64,000 nt of DNA from Segetibacter koreensis DSM 18137 (GCF_000374045.1 NZ_KB893314.1:62001-126000); one strand, 5' to 3'; positions 1 through 9,984 are shown, counted from the first letter of the stretch. The notes: generated from the letters alone by a model not told the origin. Made by a program: numbers and translations.

Positions 1-114
1 CTCAAGCTTATTCGCTTTACGGCCAACCTTAAAAGTATATCTCCTCAGTTTATCCTGCTGAGCATTTGCTTTTTCCGTAAGTATCGGTTTTACTAAAACT
101 TCTGTGAGTTTCAT
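1..114 (-). CDS. rplW: 50S ribosomal protein L23 (N-terminal part, cut by window edge)
   Basis: The first 38 codons of L23 read leftward from an ATG at 114 and run off the window. The product begins MKLTEVLVKPILTEKA, the usual L23 opening, followed by a basic stretch. L23 binds 23S rRNA at the exit of the peptide tunnel and is a docking site for trigger factor and SRP (family knowledge). It follows rplD after a spacer of about 110 nt, in the normal S10 operon order. Confidence 0.93.
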   Translation of the reverse strand, partial: MKLTEVLVKPILTEKANAQQDKLRRYTFKVGRKANKLE

Positions 115-223
115 TTTAAATCAATTTGACAATTTGAAAATTTCTAAATTTGAAAACTTACAGCTACCGGCATTACATTTTCAAATTCTATTTTCCTTTC
201 CCCTATTTTACTGGGTCAGGCAT

Positions 224-862
224 TTATGCTTCTACAGCAGTTTCTTCTTCACTAAAAATCTTAGCTGCACCTTCTGTAAGTACCAATACTTCAGCATTCA
301 CAATATCATAAGTATTTACATCGCTAAGTAACACCGCATCGGCGTTAGGAATATTGCGGCTGCTTAAATACAATGTTTCGTTATACTCAGGAATGATAAA
401 TAAGGTTTTCTTATCAGAAACATTTAAAGTGTTCATTATTCCAATAAACTGCTTCGTTTTAGGAGCATCAAAAGCCAGATCCTCTACTACCACTATAGCG
501 TTTTCCTTAGCTTTAAAAGAAAGAGCACTGATTTTCGCAAGATCTTTAACCTTACGATTTAACTTGATGTCATAACGATGAGGTTTAGGCCCGAAGATTG
601 TACCGCCACCCTTATATAAAGGATTACGAATATTACCTTTACGGCTACCACCGGTACCTTTTTGTTTATGAAGTTTACGGCTGGCCCCTTGCACCTCTGC
701 GCGGGTCTTTACTTTGTGTGTACCCTGCCGTTGGGCAGCCAGATACTGCTTAACTGCCAGGTATACAACGTGATTGTTTGGCTCTGCACCAAATATTTCT
801 TCAGGAAGTTCAACTGACCTGCCTGTTGGCTGACCTTGTATATTTAAAACGACTGCTTGCAT
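224..862 (-). CDS. rplD: 50S ribosomal protein L4
   Basis: This 212-residue protein matches L4 in length and pattern. It has the long basic loop with RKLHKQKGTGGSRKG and GGGTIFGPKPHRYD, which in L4 reaches into the ribosome near the tunnel constriction, and a C-terminal globular part rich in VVVEDL-type strands. The tail is acidic (SEEETAVEA). It starts one base after the rplC stop, so the two are probably translationally coupled. In enterobacteria L4 also represses its own operon; nothing here proves that for this organism. Confidence 0.97.
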   Translation of the reverse strand: MQAVVLNIQGQPTGRSVELPEEIFGAEPNNHVVYLAVKQYLAAQRQGTHKVKTRAEVQGASRKLHKQKGTGGSRKGNIRNPLYKGGGTIFGPKPHRYDIKLNRKVKDLAKISALSFKAKENAIVVVEDLAFDAPKTKQFIGIMNTLNVSDKKTLFIIPEYNETLYLSSRNIPNADAVLLSDVNTYDIVNAEVLVLTEGAAKIFSEEETAVEA

Positions 863-863
863 A

Positions 864-1481
864 TTATTTCTGTATTAAAACGATGGAACCATTGTGGCCG
901 GGAACTGAACCACTAATTAATAAATAATTCTTTTCAGGAAAAATCTTAACTACTTTCAGACCCTTCACTTTTACCCTGTCAGTACCCATACGTCCTGCCA
1001 TACGCATACCTTTAAATACACGTGAAGGATAAGATGATCCACCTACAGATCCGGGAGCTCTCTGTCGATCATGCTGTCCATGAGAAGCCTCACCAACACC
1101 ATGAAAACCATGACGTTTAACAACACCCTGAAAGCCTTTACCTTTAGTAGTTCCTACTACTTCAACATTCTCACCTTCGGTAAAAATGTCACAGGTAACA
1201 GTGTCACCTAAACTTTGATTTAATGAATAGTTTCTGAATTCTTTTACTACGCGCTTAGAAGTAGTATTAGCCTTAGCGAAGTGATTAATTTCGGCCTTAG
1301 AGGAGTTTTTTTCTTTCTTTTCGCCGTAAGCGATTTGAACTGCCGCGTAACCATCAGACTCTTGAGTTTTGATCTGAGTTACTACACAGGGGCCAGCTTC
1401 TATAATGGTACAAGCTGTTTGCTTTCCATCGGAGCCGAAGATACTGGTCATTCCAATCTTTTTACCAATAATACCTTTCAT
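864..1481 (-). CDS. rplC: 50S ribosomal protein L3
   Basis: L3 is recognised by [16 protein letters not shown] at the start and by the central [15 protein letters not shown] and [17 protein letters not shown] segments, which hold the extended loop near the peptidyl transferase centre. An in-frame ATG lies 19 codons upstream at 1538, but family L3 proteins begin at the MKGIIG-type motif, so 1481 is chosen, giving 205 residues. It lies between rpsJ and rplD. The spacer back to rpsJ is unusually long (288 nt) and holds two hairpins. Confidence 0.95.
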   Translation of the reverse strand: MKGIIGKKIGMTSIFGSDGKQTACTIIEAGPCVVTQIKTQESDGYAAVQIAYGEKKEKNSSKAEINHFAKANTTSKRVVKEFRNYSLNQSLGDTVTCDIFTEGENVEVVGTTKGKGFQGVVKRHGFHGVGEASHGQHDRQRAPGSVGGSSYPSRVFKGMRMAGRMGTDRVKVKGLKVVKIFPEKNYLLISGSVPGHNGSIVLIQK

Positions 1482-1637
1482 TTCAGTTTGTTTGTGCCCC
1501 GAAGTTTTAAGGACATTCGCCACCATGGACGAATTCAATCCCCGTTTGCCACCGACCTTTTCCGAAATTTCTTGCCTGCATTAGGAAGAGAGGAAGTACC
1601 GATAGTAAACAAACCTCGAAGGGCTTGTTCATATGTC

Positions 1638-1658
1638 CTCAACTTGTTGAAAGTTGAG
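1638..1658 (-). promoter_or_regulatory. Hairpin in the rpsJ-rplC spacer (proximal to rplC)
   Basis: A perfect 8-bp inverted repeat (CTCAACTT ... AAGTTGAG, 5-nt loop) lies about 160 nt upstream of the rplC start in the transcribed spacer. On the transcribed strand it has no following T-run, so it is not a clear terminator for this operon. A regulatory or RNA-processing role is a guess. It shares the CTCAACTT arm with the hairpin at 1739-1764. Confidence 0.4.
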
Positions 1659-1738
1659 TGATTTTTTATCTAATCAGCGCTCTTTTTTCGTACCTGTGTA
1701 CGATTGAGAGATGATAATTTTAAGAACTTTTTATTTGC

Positions 1739-1764
1739 CTCAATCTTTATATTATAAAGTTGAG
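1739..1764 (-). promoter_or_regulatory. Hairpin just after rpsJ
   Basis: Five bases after the rpsJ stop, an 11-bp stem with one bulged base (CTCAA + CTTTAT, 3-nt loop, ATAAAG + TTGAG) can form. No T-run follows on the minus strand. It may stabilise the rpsJ 3' end or take part in control of rplC; this is inference. Confidence 0.4.
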
Positions 1765-1769
1765 TCTAT

Positions 1770-2075
1770 TTATGCCTTTATCTCTACTTCTACGCCGGAA
1801 GGCAGATCAAGCTTACTTAACGCATCTACTGTTCTGGATGATGAAGTATAAATATCAAGCAATCTTTTGTGTGTACACAATTGAAATTGCTCCCTTGCTT
1901 TTTTATTTACGTGCGGTGAACGCAATACCGTAAATATCTTTTTATGCGTAGGTAAAGGAATAGGACCAGTTACCACAGCACCGGTACTACGAACAGTTTT
2001 TACGATTTTCTCGGCAGACTTATCTACCAGGCTGTGATCGTAGGATTGTAGTTTTATTCTGATTCTTTGAGACAT
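1770..2075 (-). CDS. rpsJ: 30S ribosomal protein S10
   Basis: At 101 residues this has the full S10 length. It begins [18 protein letters not shown] and contains TGPIPLPT and [17 protein letters not shown], the typical S10 signatures. S10 is part of the 30S head and also takes part in transcription antitermination with NusB (family knowledge). In Bacteroidota it normally follows fusA directly; here fusA lies 50 kb away and the neighbour is the fcl gene of a polysaccharide locus. A good promoter of its own lies upstream at 2149-2180. Confidence 0.97.
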   Translation of the reverse strand: MSQRIRIKLQSYDHSLVDKSAEKIVKTVRSTGAVVTGPIPLPTHKKIFTVLRSPHVNKKAREQFQLCTHKRLLDIYTSSSRTVDALSKLDLPSGVEVEIKA

Positions 2076-2432
2076 AATCTAACCCAATTTTTCTAATTAC
2101 GATGCAGAAATTCAATTTAAACAGCTTCGTGATTGTTATTTGGGAGCGCAAAGGTAAGAGCAAACATTATATCATCCAACATTTTTAAAAAAGAATTTCA
2201 ATTAAAATCAAAAAATATTTTTAAAACGCAGTTTTTATAGGTTCCATTATTTTTTTCTGTACTAAATAACGACAAATTCAAAAAAGGAGCGATCTTTTAC
2301 AGATTGGGCAGGAAATAAAAAAGCTTGCCTACTTTAAATAAGTTCACTACTGCAATTACCGCTTTAAAAAACGCCTCTACCCTTTTGGTTTATTACCTAA
2401 CGTCTTTTTACAATGAGGCAGTTAGCAGTACT
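2076..2432. other. Intergenic region between fcl and rpsJ
   Basis: These 357 bases hold the rpsJ promoter at 2149-2180. The rest is A/T-rich, and I see no convincing gene in it. No strong terminator for the fcl transcript was found, so read-through into rpsJ cannot be excluded. Confidence 0.6.
2149..2180 (-). promoter_or_regulatory. Bacteroidota-type promoter of rpsJ
   Basis: On the minus strand the -7 element TACCTTTG (2149-2156) matches TAnnTTTG fully. A GTTG at 2177-2180, 20 bp upstream, stands in for the -33 TTTG. The same -7 octamer is used at rpsL. The start codon lies about 73 nt downstream. It would make the S10 operon independent of fusA. Confidence 0.65.
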
Positions 2433-3365
2433 CTAACTCCAATTGTACTCTTTCACCTCTTCATACACCATTTTTATACCATCCGCCAGGGAGATGGAAG
2501 CTTTCCATCCTAAAGAATTAAGTTTTGAGACATCCATCAATTTTCGTGGTGTTCCGTCAGGTTTCGTTATATCCTGCTTTACTTCACCCTTGTAACCTAC
2601 AATGTCTTTTATCATCAATGCAAGCTCTCTTATTGTTATATCTTCCCCGGTTCCTATATTGATAAAGCCTGGTTGATTATAATTTTCCATCACGTAATAA
2701 CATGCTTCTGCAAGATCATCTGCATGTAAAAACTCCCTTCGTGGAGAACCTGAACCCCAAATTTCCACAAAGGGCGCATTTGATTGTTTTGCAACTACCA
2801 TTTTTCGTATCAACGCCGGCAATACATGACTGTTATTAAGGTCGTAGTTATCATTAGGACCATATAAATTGGTAGGCATTACCGAAATAAAATTACATCC
2901 ATACTGTGCGCGGTATGCCTCACACAATTTTATGCCGGTGATTTTTGCGATAGCGTATGGTTCGTTTGTTTCCTCCAAAGCCCCTGTAAGAAGATATTCT
3001 TCTTTCAAAGGCTGAGGAGCTAATTTGGGATAAATACAGGAGGACCCCAGAAACATAAGTTTATTTACACGGTATTTATAAGCAGCATGTATCACATTTG
3101 TTTCAATCATGAGGTTATCATAAATGAAGTCTGCCCTGTAAACATTATTTGCATGAATACCGCCTACTTTTGCCGCTGCTAAAAAAACATATTCAGGTTT
3201 TTCCTGGTCAAAAAATTCATTAACTGCATGTTGGTTGCGAAGGTCTAACTCCGCTGACGTCATGGTTATGAGGTTTTCAAAGCCTTCCGCTTGCAGTTTT
3301 CTCATAATAGCACTTCCTACCATTCCCCTGTGACCTGCCACATATACCCGCGACTGTTTCTCCAT
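2433..3365 (-). CDS. fcl: GDP-L-fucose synthase
   Basis: This 310-residue short-chain dehydrogenase makes GDP-L-fucose from GDP-4-keto-6-deoxymannose by 3,5-epimerisation and NADPH reduction. Seen: the nucleotide-binding [10 protein letters not shown] near the N-terminus, SSCIYP with the catalytic Ser, and the YAIAK Tyr/Lys pair. The length fits the family. It lies 67 nt after gmd, which makes its substrate, and is the last gene of the locus. GDP-fucose would feed the GT11 fucosyltransferase at 41781-42620. Confidence 0.95.
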   Translation of the reverse strand: MEKQSRVYVAGHRGMVGSAIMRKLQAEGFENLITMTSAELDLRNQHAVNEFFDQEKPEYVFLAAAKVGGIHANNVYRADFIYDNLMIETNVIHAAYKYRVNKLMFLGSSCIYPKLAPQPLKEEYLLTGALEETNEPYAIAKITGIKLCEAYRAQYGCNFISVMPTNLYGPNDNYDLNNSHVLPALIRKMVVAKQSNAPFVEIWGSGSPRREFLHADDLAEACYYVMENYNQPGFINIGTGEDITIRELALMIKDIVGYKGEVKQDITKPDGTPRKLMDVSKLNSLGWKASISLADGIKMVYEEVKEYNWS

Positions 3366-3432
3366 TTACTTGTTCTTTTAAAAATTACCCATCGCTTTTT
3401 ACTATTAAAGCCGGTTTACCTAATGCCCTCTC

Positions 3433-4542
3433 CTATTCAAACTGGTTTTTAATCTTAAAACCGCTTTGCTTTAGTAAAACTTCACTTTTAAATAATTCAA
3501 TATCGGCTGCTACCATCTCATCTATAAGTTGTTCAAGATTACAGGATGGTACCCAACCTAATTTTTCTTTTGCTTTTGTTGCATCACCTATCAGTAAATC
3601 AACCTCTGTTGGCCTGTAATACCTTGGATCTACTTTTACGACTGTCGTTCCTATTGGAATAACATATTCACCCTTACAAGCCGTCACAATTGCAGTCTCT
3701 CCTTCATTGGAATCTTTAAACTTAAGTTCTATTCCTATATTCTCAAATGCTATTCTCACAAAATCACGAATGGAAGTAGTAGTTCCTGTAGCCAACACGT
3801 AATCGTCTGGTTTCTCCTGCTGTAAAATCCGCCACATACCTTCCACATAGTCTTTTGCATGTCCCCAATCTCTCATTGAGTTTAAGTTTCCAAGGTATAA
3901 AACATCCTGCAGGCCCAGTGCTATTTTTGCAACTGCTCTTGTTATTTTACGTGTTACAAAAGTTTCTCCTCTTAAGGGAGATTCGTGATTGAATAAAATA
4001 CCGTTGCAGGCAAACATGTCGTATGCTTCACGATAATTGACTGTTATCCAGTAGGCATATAACTTGGCAACTGCATATGGCGAGCGGGGATAAAACGGAG
4101 TAGTTTCATTTTGGGGAACTGCCTGTACCAATCCATATAATTCTGATGTAGAAGCCTGGTAAACTCTTGTTTTTTCTATAAGACCTAACAACCTTATAGC
4201 TTCCAGTATACGCAACGTACCTAAACCATCCGCATTTGCTGTATATTCAGGTTCCTCAAAACTAACCTGAACATGACTCATTGCCGCGAGGTTATAAATT
4301 TCATCAGGCTGCACTTCCTGTATTATTCTAATCAGGTTGGTTGAGTCTGTAAGATCTCCATAATGCAGAATCAGGTTTCGTTGAGAAACATGAGGATCCT
4401 GGTATAAATGATCAATTCGATCGGTATTAAATAACGAAGTTCTGCGCTTTATACCATGCACTATATAACCCTTATTTAAAAGAAGTTCCGTAAGATACGC
4501 CCCGTCCTGACCGGTTATTCCGGTAATTAAAGCCACTTTCAT
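3433..4542 (-). CDS. gmd: GDP-mannose 4,6-dehydratase
   Basis: This 369-residue enzyme converts GDP-mannose to GDP-4-keto-6-deoxymannose. Seen: the Rossmann motif [10 protein letters not shown] at the start, HYGDLTD, the YAVAK catalytic pair in [14 protein letters not shown], and [17 protein letters not shown], a hallmark of Gmd. Length and motifs are normal. It forms a pair with fcl. A terminator at 4705-4738 separates the pair from the uxs/ugd genes, so it may have its own promoter, though none is obvious. Confidence 0.96.
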   Translation of the reverse strand: MKVALITGITGQDGAYLTELLLNKGYIVHGIKRRTSLFNTDRIDHLYQDPHVSQRNLILHYGDLTDSTNLIRIIQEVQPDEIYNLAAMSHVQVSFEEPEYTANADGLGTLRILEAIRLLGLIEKTRVYQASTSELYGLVQAVPQNETTPFYPRSPYAVAKLYAYWITVNYREAYDMFACNGILFNHESPLRGETFVTRKITRAVAKIALGLQDVLYLGNLNSMRDWGHAKDYVEGMWRILQQEKPDDYVLATGTTTSIRDFVRIAFENIGIELKFKDSNEGETAIVTACKGEYVIPIGTTVVKVDPRYYRPTEVDLLIGDATKAKEKLGWVPSCNLEQLIDEMVAADIELFKSEVLLKQSGFKIKNQFE

Positions 4543-4704
4543 ACTATAATCGGATATTTATATTTAGATCACCATTTACAAAATAAATGTTTACACGCCT
4601 TTTTTAATAAACAATATTACTTGATATTCTATTTTGAAAGACAGGTTTTTTGAAAATTAGCCTATCTTTTTATTGCTCGGCATTATTATAAGTTAAGTAA
4701 ATGG

Positions 4705-4738
4705 ATATAATAATAAAAGGGGGCTGTTAACCCCCTTT
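4705..4738 (-). terminator. Rho-independent terminator after the UDP-xylose synthase gene
   Basis: A perfect 8-bp stem (AAAGGGGG / CCCCCTTT, 4716-4723 with 4731-4738, 7-nt loop) is followed on the minus strand by TTATTATTATA. It lies about 75 nt after the stop at 4811 and would end the uxs transcript before gmd. Confidence 0.75.
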
Positions 4739-4810
4739 ATACCATGTTCAACTATCAACGTTTGTAAAAAACTGAAAGAATTGTAATCTTATTCCAAAAG
4801 ATTTTCTGTG

Positions 4811-5788
4811 TTATTTACTCATAAATTCTTTAGGCTGTTTATACAGTTCTTCCTGGGGCAGAGATTTAAAGTAATCGTACGTGATTTTCAATCCTTCAGA
4901 TCTTGACACTTTTGGCTCCCACCCAAGCAGCTCTTTTGCCCTTGTAATATCAGGACGTCTTTGCTTAGGGTCATCTACCGGTAAAGGTCTGTACTTGATT
5001 TTGACGTCAGAATTTGTCAGCTTTAATACCTCTTCAGCAAACTCTTTAAGTGATATCTCATCAGGGTTTCCGATGTTAACCGGACTTGCATAATCACTAA
5101 ATAATAGCCGGTAAATTCCTTCGATCAGGTCGTCTACATAACAGAAAGACCTTGTTTGTGAACCATCACCAAATACTGTAAGGTCTTCGCCTCTTAATGC
5201 CTGGCCGATAAAAGCAGGCAATGCTCGTCCGTCATTTAACCGCATTCTCGGTCCATACGAATTAAATATGCGAATGATTCTTGTTTCTACATTATGAAAT
5301 GTGTGGTAAGCCATGGTAATAGCTTCCTGGAAACGTTTCGCTTCATCGTATACACCTCTTGGACCTACCGGGTTTACATTTCCCCAGTAGTCTTCATTTT
5401 GCGGGTGTACATTAGGATCACCATATACCTCGCTCGTAGAAGCAACCAGTATTCTTGCTTTCTTATCTTTTGCAAGACCGAGGCAATTATGAGTTCCTAA
5501 TGAACCTACCTTTAATGTTTGAATAGGTATTTTCAGATAATCTATCGGACTTGCCGGGGAAGCAAAATGCAATATATAATCCAAATTCCCTGGAACATGA
5601 ATGAATTTTGATACATCGTGATGATAAAATTCAAAATCCTTAAGATGAAAAAGATGTTCAATATTTTTAAGGTCACCCGTAATAAGGTTGTCCATTGCCA
5701 TTACAGAAAAACCTTCTTTTATAAACCTGTCGCACAGGTGAGAGCCCAGGAAGCCTGCTGCACCTGTTATTAATATCCTTTTTTTCAT
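4811..5788 (-). CDS. uxs: UDP-glucuronate decarboxylase (UDP-xylose synthase)
   Basis: This 325-residue SDR enzyme would decarboxylate UDP-glucuronate to UDP-xylose. Seen: [14 protein letters not shown] for NAD binding, [11 protein letters not shown] and STSEVYGDP, the YDEAKR catalytic Tyr/Lys, and [10 protein letters not shown], all typical of the UXS clade rather than of general epimerases. It starts 6 nt after the UDP-glucose dehydrogenase stop, so the two form a two-step unit UDP-Glc to UDP-GlcA to UDP-Xyl. A terminator follows. Confidence 0.9.
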   Translation of the reverse strand: MKKRILITGAAGFLGSHLCDRFIKEGFSVMAMDNLITGDLKNIEHLFHLKDFEFYHHDVSKFIHVPGNLDYILHFASPASPIDYLKIPIQTLKVGSLGTHNCLGLAKDKKARILVASTSEVYGDPNVHPQNEDYWGNVNPVGPRGVYDEAKRFQEAITMAYHTFHNVETRIIRIFNSYGPRMRLNDGRALPAFIGQALRGEDLTVFGDGSQTRSFCYVDDLIEGIYRLLFSDYASPVNIGNPDEISLKEFAEEVLKLTNSDVKIKYRPLPVDDPKQRRPDITRAKELLGWEPKVSRSEGLKITYDYFKSLPQEELYKQPKEFMSK

Positions 5789-5794
5789 ATATTT

Positions 5795-7150
5795 TTAAGC
5801 TTCACTCGGTTGTAATTGACTGGTTTTTACATTGGGTTGTAAGCCTATTCCATAATATGAAAAACCTGCTTCAACAACTTCAGAAGGGCTGTAGATGTTT
5901 CTACCATCAAATACCACATCACCTTTCATTATGTTTTTAACCTTTTTCCAATCCGGCAAACGGAATTCTGACCATTCAGTTACCAATACAAGCGCATCGG
6001 CTCCTTTTACCGCATCTATTGCGCCGCGGGTAAAAATAACCTGGTCGTCTACCATATGGGCTGCTTCTTCCATTGCAACAGGATCGTATGCGTGAACCTT
6101 TGCTCCTGCATCTAACAGAGACTGTATAAGTACTAAAGCCGGTGCTTCGCGCATATCATCTGTGTTTGGTTTGAAAGACAAACCCCATAATGCAAATACT
6201 TTCCCGGTCAAATCTCCATCAAAATGATTTTGTATTTTTTTGAATATTACGTGTTTCTGATCATCGTTTACAGCATCTACGGCTTTCAGAATTCGTAAAT
6301 CGTAACCATATTCATCAGAAGTATGAAAAAGTGCCTTTACATCTTTTGGAAAGCATGAACCACCATATCCAATACCCGGATAAATGAAACGGTTGCCAAT
6401 GCGTGGGTCAGAACCTATACCTTTCCTTACTTCATTTACATTCGCACCAACCAGTTCGCATAAGTTGGCGATATCATTCATAAAAGATATTTTGGTTGCC
6501 AGCATTGCATTAGCTGCATATTTTGTCATTTCCGCAGACGGAATATCCATAAATAATACAGGATGCGAGTTTAAAAGAAACGGATGGTACAACCTTCCTA
6601 ATACTTCTTTTGCACGCTCAGACTCAACGCCTATAACTATTCTGTCCGGCTTAAGAAAATCTTCTACTGCGGCACCTTCTTTTAAAAACTCCGGATTGGA
6701 AGCAACATCAAAATCAATATTAACTGATCTCTTGGCCAATGCTGATGCAATGCCTGCCTTCACTTTTTTTGCAGTACCTACAGGCACTGTACTTTTTGTT
6801 ACTACTATGATATATTCTTCAATACAACTGCCAATGGTATCTGCTACCTGCAATACATATTTTAAATCTGCGCTTCCATCTTCTCCGGGAGGAGTACCTA
6901 CAGCTATAAAAGCAACCTGCGCATCCTTTATTGATTCTGATAAACTTGTACTGAATTGTAAGCGACCCTTGCTGTAATTGCTTGTAACAATCGCTTCAAG
7001 TCCTGGTTCAAAAATTGGAAGAATTCCTTTTTTTAGATTTTCAATCTTTTGCTTGTGTACGTCTACACATACGACTTCTACACCAACTTCTGCAAGACAT
7101 GCACCTGTTACGAGTCCGACGTAACCTGTACCAACGATGACAATTTTCAT
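5795..7150 (-). CDS. ugd: UDP-glucose 6-dehydrogenase
   Basis: This 451-residue enzyme oxidises UDP-glucose to UDP-glucuronate with two NAD+. Seen: the N-terminal GTGYVGLVTGACLAEVG Rossmann motif, NPEFLKEGAAVEDF, and the active-site Cys in GYGGSCFPKDVKAL. The C-terminal UDP-binding domain has GLSFKPNTDDMREAP. Full length for the family. It directly precedes uxs. It is distinct from the second sugar-nucleotide dehydrogenase at 12359-13654, which has the TviB-type motifs. Confidence 0.95.
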   Translation of the reverse strand: MKIVIVGTGYVGLVTGACLAEVGVEVVCVDVHKQKIENLKKGILPIFEPGLEAIVTSNYSKGRLQFSTSLSESIKDAQVAFIAVGTPPGEDGSADLKYVLQVADTIGSCIEEYIIVVTKSTVPVGTAKKVKAGIASALAKRSVNIDFDVASNPEFLKEGAAVEDFLKPDRIVIGVESERAKEVLGRLYHPFLLNSHPVLFMDIPSAEMTKYAANAMLATKISFMNDIANLCELVGANVNEVRKGIGSDPRIGNRFIYPGIGYGGSCFPKDVKALFHTSDEYGYDLRILKAVDAVNDDQKHVIFKKIQNHFDGDLTGKVFALWGLSFKPNTDDMREAPALVLIQSLLDAGAKVHAYDPVAMEEAAHMVDDQVIFTRGAIDAVKGADALVLVTEWSEFRLPDWKKVKNIMKGDVVFDGRNIYSPSEVVEAGFSYYGIGLQPNVKTSQLQPSEA

Positions 7151-7300
7151 AAAAATAAATATTAATTGATTTTAGATTAGCGCTTTTTTACTAATATGTT
7201 TAAGAAAAAAATTATTTCAATATGGCTAAACAATTAGTAGAGATGCTGTACTTAATGTAAGTATTTATAACGATAAATTTAAGGTATTAGTATTTTATCA

Positions 7301-8158
7301 TTATTTAATGCGACTGAGATATTCTCCGTAACCGCTCTTTTTATATCTTTCGGCCTGCTTATGTAACCCTTCGCTGCTTAAAAAGCCCATCCGGTAAGAC
7401 ACTTCTTCAATACAACCAATTTTTTGGCCCTGTCTTTTCTCTATAACCCTTACAAACTCAGAAGCATCACTAAGTGAGTCAAATGTACCCGTGTCTAACC
7501 AGGCTGTTCCCCTGTCCATTACCCCTACTTTTAACTTTCCCTGCTCAAGGTATATCCTGTTTATATCAGTTATTTCATATTCTCCCCTTGCTGATGGTTT
7601 TATTTTCTTTGCTAATTCCACTACAGAATTATCATAAAAATATAAACCCGGAACCGCGAACTTCGACTTAGGGTTTGCGGGTTTTTCTTCTATGCTTACT
7701 GCATTAAACTGAGAGTCAAACTCTACTACCCCATATCTCTCAGGGTCTGCTACTTCGTATGCGAAAACAGCAGCACCGTCTACGTTATAAAAAGATTGCA
7801 GCAGCTTACTCAATCCACTTCCATAGAAAATATTGTCTCCCAATATCAATGCTACTCTATCGTCCCCTATAAATTCCTCTCCTATTACGAAAGCCTGGGC
7901 GAGGCCATTGGGCACCTCCTGCACAGCGTATGTAAAATGAACTCCTATGTCTTTTCCGTCGCCGAGCAGCCTTTGAAACTGGGTACTGTCTTCAGGTGTC
8001 GTAATAATTAATATTTCCTTAATACCTGCAAGCATTAAAACAGATATTGGATAATAGATCATCGGCTTATCATAAATGGGCATTAACTGCTTGCTTATGG
8101 CTTTTGTAATCGGGTACAGTCTTGTTCCCGAACCTCCTGCTAATATTATTCCTTTCAT
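7301..8158 (-). CDS. rfbA: Glucose-1-phosphate thymidylyltransferase
   Basis: This 285-residue nucleotidyltransferase would make dTDP-glucose from glucose-1-phosphate and dTTP. Seen: the signature [38 protein letters not shown] with the metal-binding Asp, and TGTFDSL. It lies after rfbC and rfbB in the same direction, so the dTDP-sugar genes are together; spacers of about 130-150 nt flank it. No dTDP-4-keto-rhamnose reductase (rfbD) is present in the window. Confidence 0.95.
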   Translation of the reverse strand: MKGIILAGGSGTRLYPITKAISKQLMPIYDKPMIYYPISVLMLAGIKEILIITTPEDSTQFQRLLGDGKDIGVHFTYAVQEVPNGLAQAFVIGEEFIGDDRVALILGDNIFYGSGLSKLLQSFYNVDGAAVFAYEVADPERYGVVEFDSQFNAVSIEEKPANPKSKFAVPGLYFYDNSVVELAKKIKPSARGEYEITDINRIYLEQGKLKVGVMDRGTAWLDTGTFDSLSDASEFVRVIEKRQGQKIGCIEEVSYRMGFLSSEGLHKQAERYKKSGYGEYLSRIK

Positions 8159-8290
8159 TTTTTATAAAAAGATCTCTGTTTTAATAAAGAATATTGTTGC
8201 AGTTATAGCTAAATAGGTCTTTTTTGATTCAAAATATTTTTATGCCCGTTTAACACAAACTATACCAGAAATATTTTCAATACTTTTATC

Positions 8291-8842
8291 TCAAAAAAGT
8301 GTTGCATAAGAGCTTAACAGCGGTAAACTTATATCCTTAGATGAAATAATAAGATCATTTGGTTGCATGAGCCAATTAATATTAATTTCAGGATCATTAT
8401 AAATGATACCGCCTTCAGCTTCTTTGTTGTAGAAGTTATCACATTTATAAAAAAAATCTACTACATCACTTAGCACAAGAAAACCATGTCCAAATCCCCT
8501 GGGAATATAAAGCTGTGTATGTGAAGTTTCTGATAAAACCACAGCATAATGTTGGCCAAATGTAGGCGATGACCTTCTTAAGTCAACTGCGACATCTAAC
8601 ACCTCTCCTTTCAAAACCCTCACGAGTTTAGCTTGGGCAAATTCTCCTTTTTGAAAATGAATACCGCGTAAAACCCCTCTTACCGAGTGGGATTGGTTGT
8701 CCTGCACAAAAGGGGTATTGGCACCTGTTTCTCTATAAAATTTCTGTGCGTTGAAACTTTCAAAGAAATGACCTCTCTCATCGTAGTGAATGCTGTCATG
8801 TATTAAAAAACAATCTTTTAATGGTGTTTTCTCTGCTCGCAT
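8291..8842 (-). CDS. rfbC: dTDP-4-dehydrorhamnose 3,5-epimerase
   Basis: This 183-residue cupin-fold protein matches RmlC in length and motifs: SHSVRGVLRGIHFQ with the catalytic His region, GEVLDVAVDLRRSSPTFG, and YIPRGFGHGFLVLSD, then a Tyr-containing YKCDNFY segment. It epimerises dTDP-4-keto-6-deoxyglucose. It starts 3 nt after the rfbB stop. Related 3,4-ketoisomerases are also cupins, but the RGIHFQ and GFGHGF pattern favours RmlC. Confidence 0.92.
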   Translation of the reverse strand: MRAEKTPLKDCFLIHDSIHYDERGHFFESFNAQKFYRETGANTPFVQDNQSHSVRGVLRGIHFQKGEFAQAKLVRVLKGEVLDVAVDLRRSSPTFGQHYAVVLSETSHTQLYIPRGFGHGFLVLSDVVDFFYKCDNFYNKEAEGGIIYNDPEININWLMQPNDLIISSKDISLPLLSSYATLF

Positions 8843-8845
8843 ATT

Positions 8846-9898
8846 TTAGCTGTTATCGTACATTTTGTTATAGTAATCTTTATAAGAACCGGAGGTAACG
8901 TGGTTCAGCCATTCCTGGTTGTTTAAATACCAGTCAATAGTTTCGCTCAATCCCTGTTCAAACGTGACAGATGGCTTCCATCCAAGTTCCCTGTTTATTT
9001 TGGTTGCATCTATTGCATATCTCCTGTCGTGACCGGGACGGTCCTTTACAAAAGTTATTAATGCTTCGCTTGTACCAGGCTGGTTACCAAGTTTCTCATC
9101 CATCAGTTTACAAAGCAATTTTACCAGGTCAATATTCTTCCACTCATTAAAACCTCCGATATTAAATGTTTCACCAACTTTTTTTGCATGAAAAATAGTA
9201 TCAATGGCTGTAGCATGATCCTTCACATACAACCAGTCGCGTGTGTAAAGGCCATCACCATAAACAGGTAATGCTTTTTTGGAAATGATGTTATTTATTA
9301 AAAGAGGTATCAGCTTTTCGGGAAAATGATTAGGACCGTAATTGTTAGAACAATTTGAAATGACAAATGGTAACTCGTATGTTTCGCCATACGCTCTTAC
9401 AAAGTGGTCAGAAGAAGCTTTACTGGCAGAATAAGGTGAATTGGGATGGTAAGGCGTGGTTTCGGTAAAAAAACCTGTACTGCCCAACGCTCCATATACT
9501 TCGTCGGTAGAAATATGATAAAACAATTTATCACTAAAATCATCCGCCCAGTTTTTCTTAGCTGCGTTTAAAAGATTGACCGTGCCGAGTACATTGGTAA
9601 ATACAAAATCAAGTGGAGAGTGAATAGACCGGTCAACATGAGATTCTGCTGCCAGGTGAATTACGTCTGTAACCTGGTATTGCTTGAAGACCCTTTCAAC
9701 TTCCGGCACATCAAGTATATTTACTTTTTCAAAAGTGTAATTAGGCATACTGTCAATATCCGCCAGGTTTTCAAGGTTGCCTGCGTAGGTTAATGCATCC
9801 AGGTTGATAATTTTATATTGGGGATACTTTGTTACAAACAGTCTTACAACATGCGATCCTATAAAACCCGCTCCTCCGGTTATTACTATATTTTTCAT
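8846..9898 (-). CDS. rfbB: dTDP-glucose 4,6-dehydratase
   Basis: This 350-residue SDR enzyme would convert dTDP-glucose to dTDP-4-keto-6-deoxyglucose. Seen: GGAGFIGSHVVRLF, HLAAESHVDRSI, the STDEVYGALG segment with the catalytic Asp-Glu, and the YSASKA catalytic pair, followed by NCSNNYGP. Full length. It heads a run rfbB-rfbC-rfbA. A hairpin with a T-run lies upstream (9985-10025) and a weak -7 element at 9932-9939, so the run may be a separate transcript. Confidence 0.95.
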   Translation of the reverse strand: MKNIVITGGAGFIGSHVVRLFVTKYPQYKIINLDALTYAGNLENLADIDSMPNYTFEKVNILDVPEVERVFKQYQVTDVIHLAAESHVDRSIHSPLDFVFTNVLGTVNLLNAAKKNWADDFSDKLFYHISTDEVYGALGSTGFFTETTPYHPNSPYSASKASSDHFVRAYGETYELPFVISNCSNNYGPNHFPEKLIPLLINNIISKKALPVYGDGLYTRDWLYVKDHATAIDTIFHAKKVGETFNIGGFNEWKNIDLVKLLCKLMDEKLGNQPGTSEALITFVKDRPGHDRRYAIDATKINRELGWKPSVTFEQGLSETIDWYLNNQEWLNHVTSGSYKDYYNKMYDNS

Positions 9899-9931
9899 GT
9901 ATACTTAAAAGAAATATTTAACTTAATGGCG

Positions 9932-9939
9932 CGAAAATA
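9932..9939 (-). promoter_or_regulatory. Possible -7 element upstream of rfbB
   Basis: The minus strand reads TATTTTCG, one mismatch to TAnnTTTG, about 35 nt upstream of the rfbB start and just downstream of a terminator. No good -33 TTTG was found, so this is tentative. Confidence 0.3.
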
Positions 9940-9984
9940 GAATGATCCCACCCGATTTCATAAAAAAGTTTACGAGTGGTATAA

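Noticed and set aside
1482-1538. N-terminal extension of rplC from an upstream ATG
   Set aside because: Ribosomal L3 proteins begin at the MKGIIG-type motif; the 19 extra residues have no counterpart in the family.
1281-1661. Plus-strand reading frame opposite rplC
   Set aside because: It mostly overlaps the certain rplC gene in antisense and has no protein-like features.
2290-2345. Possible terminator after fcl (GGCAGG ... CTTGCC)
   Set aside because: The arms pair poorly and the T-run is inside the loop, not after the stem.
2325-2513. Plus-strand reading frame of 62 codons near the end of fcl
   Set aside because: It overlaps the fcl end and shows no family features; A/T-rich chance frame.
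6384-6977. Plus-strand 197-codon frame opposite ugd
   Set aside because: It is fully antisense to the well-supported UDP-glucose dehydrogenase gene.
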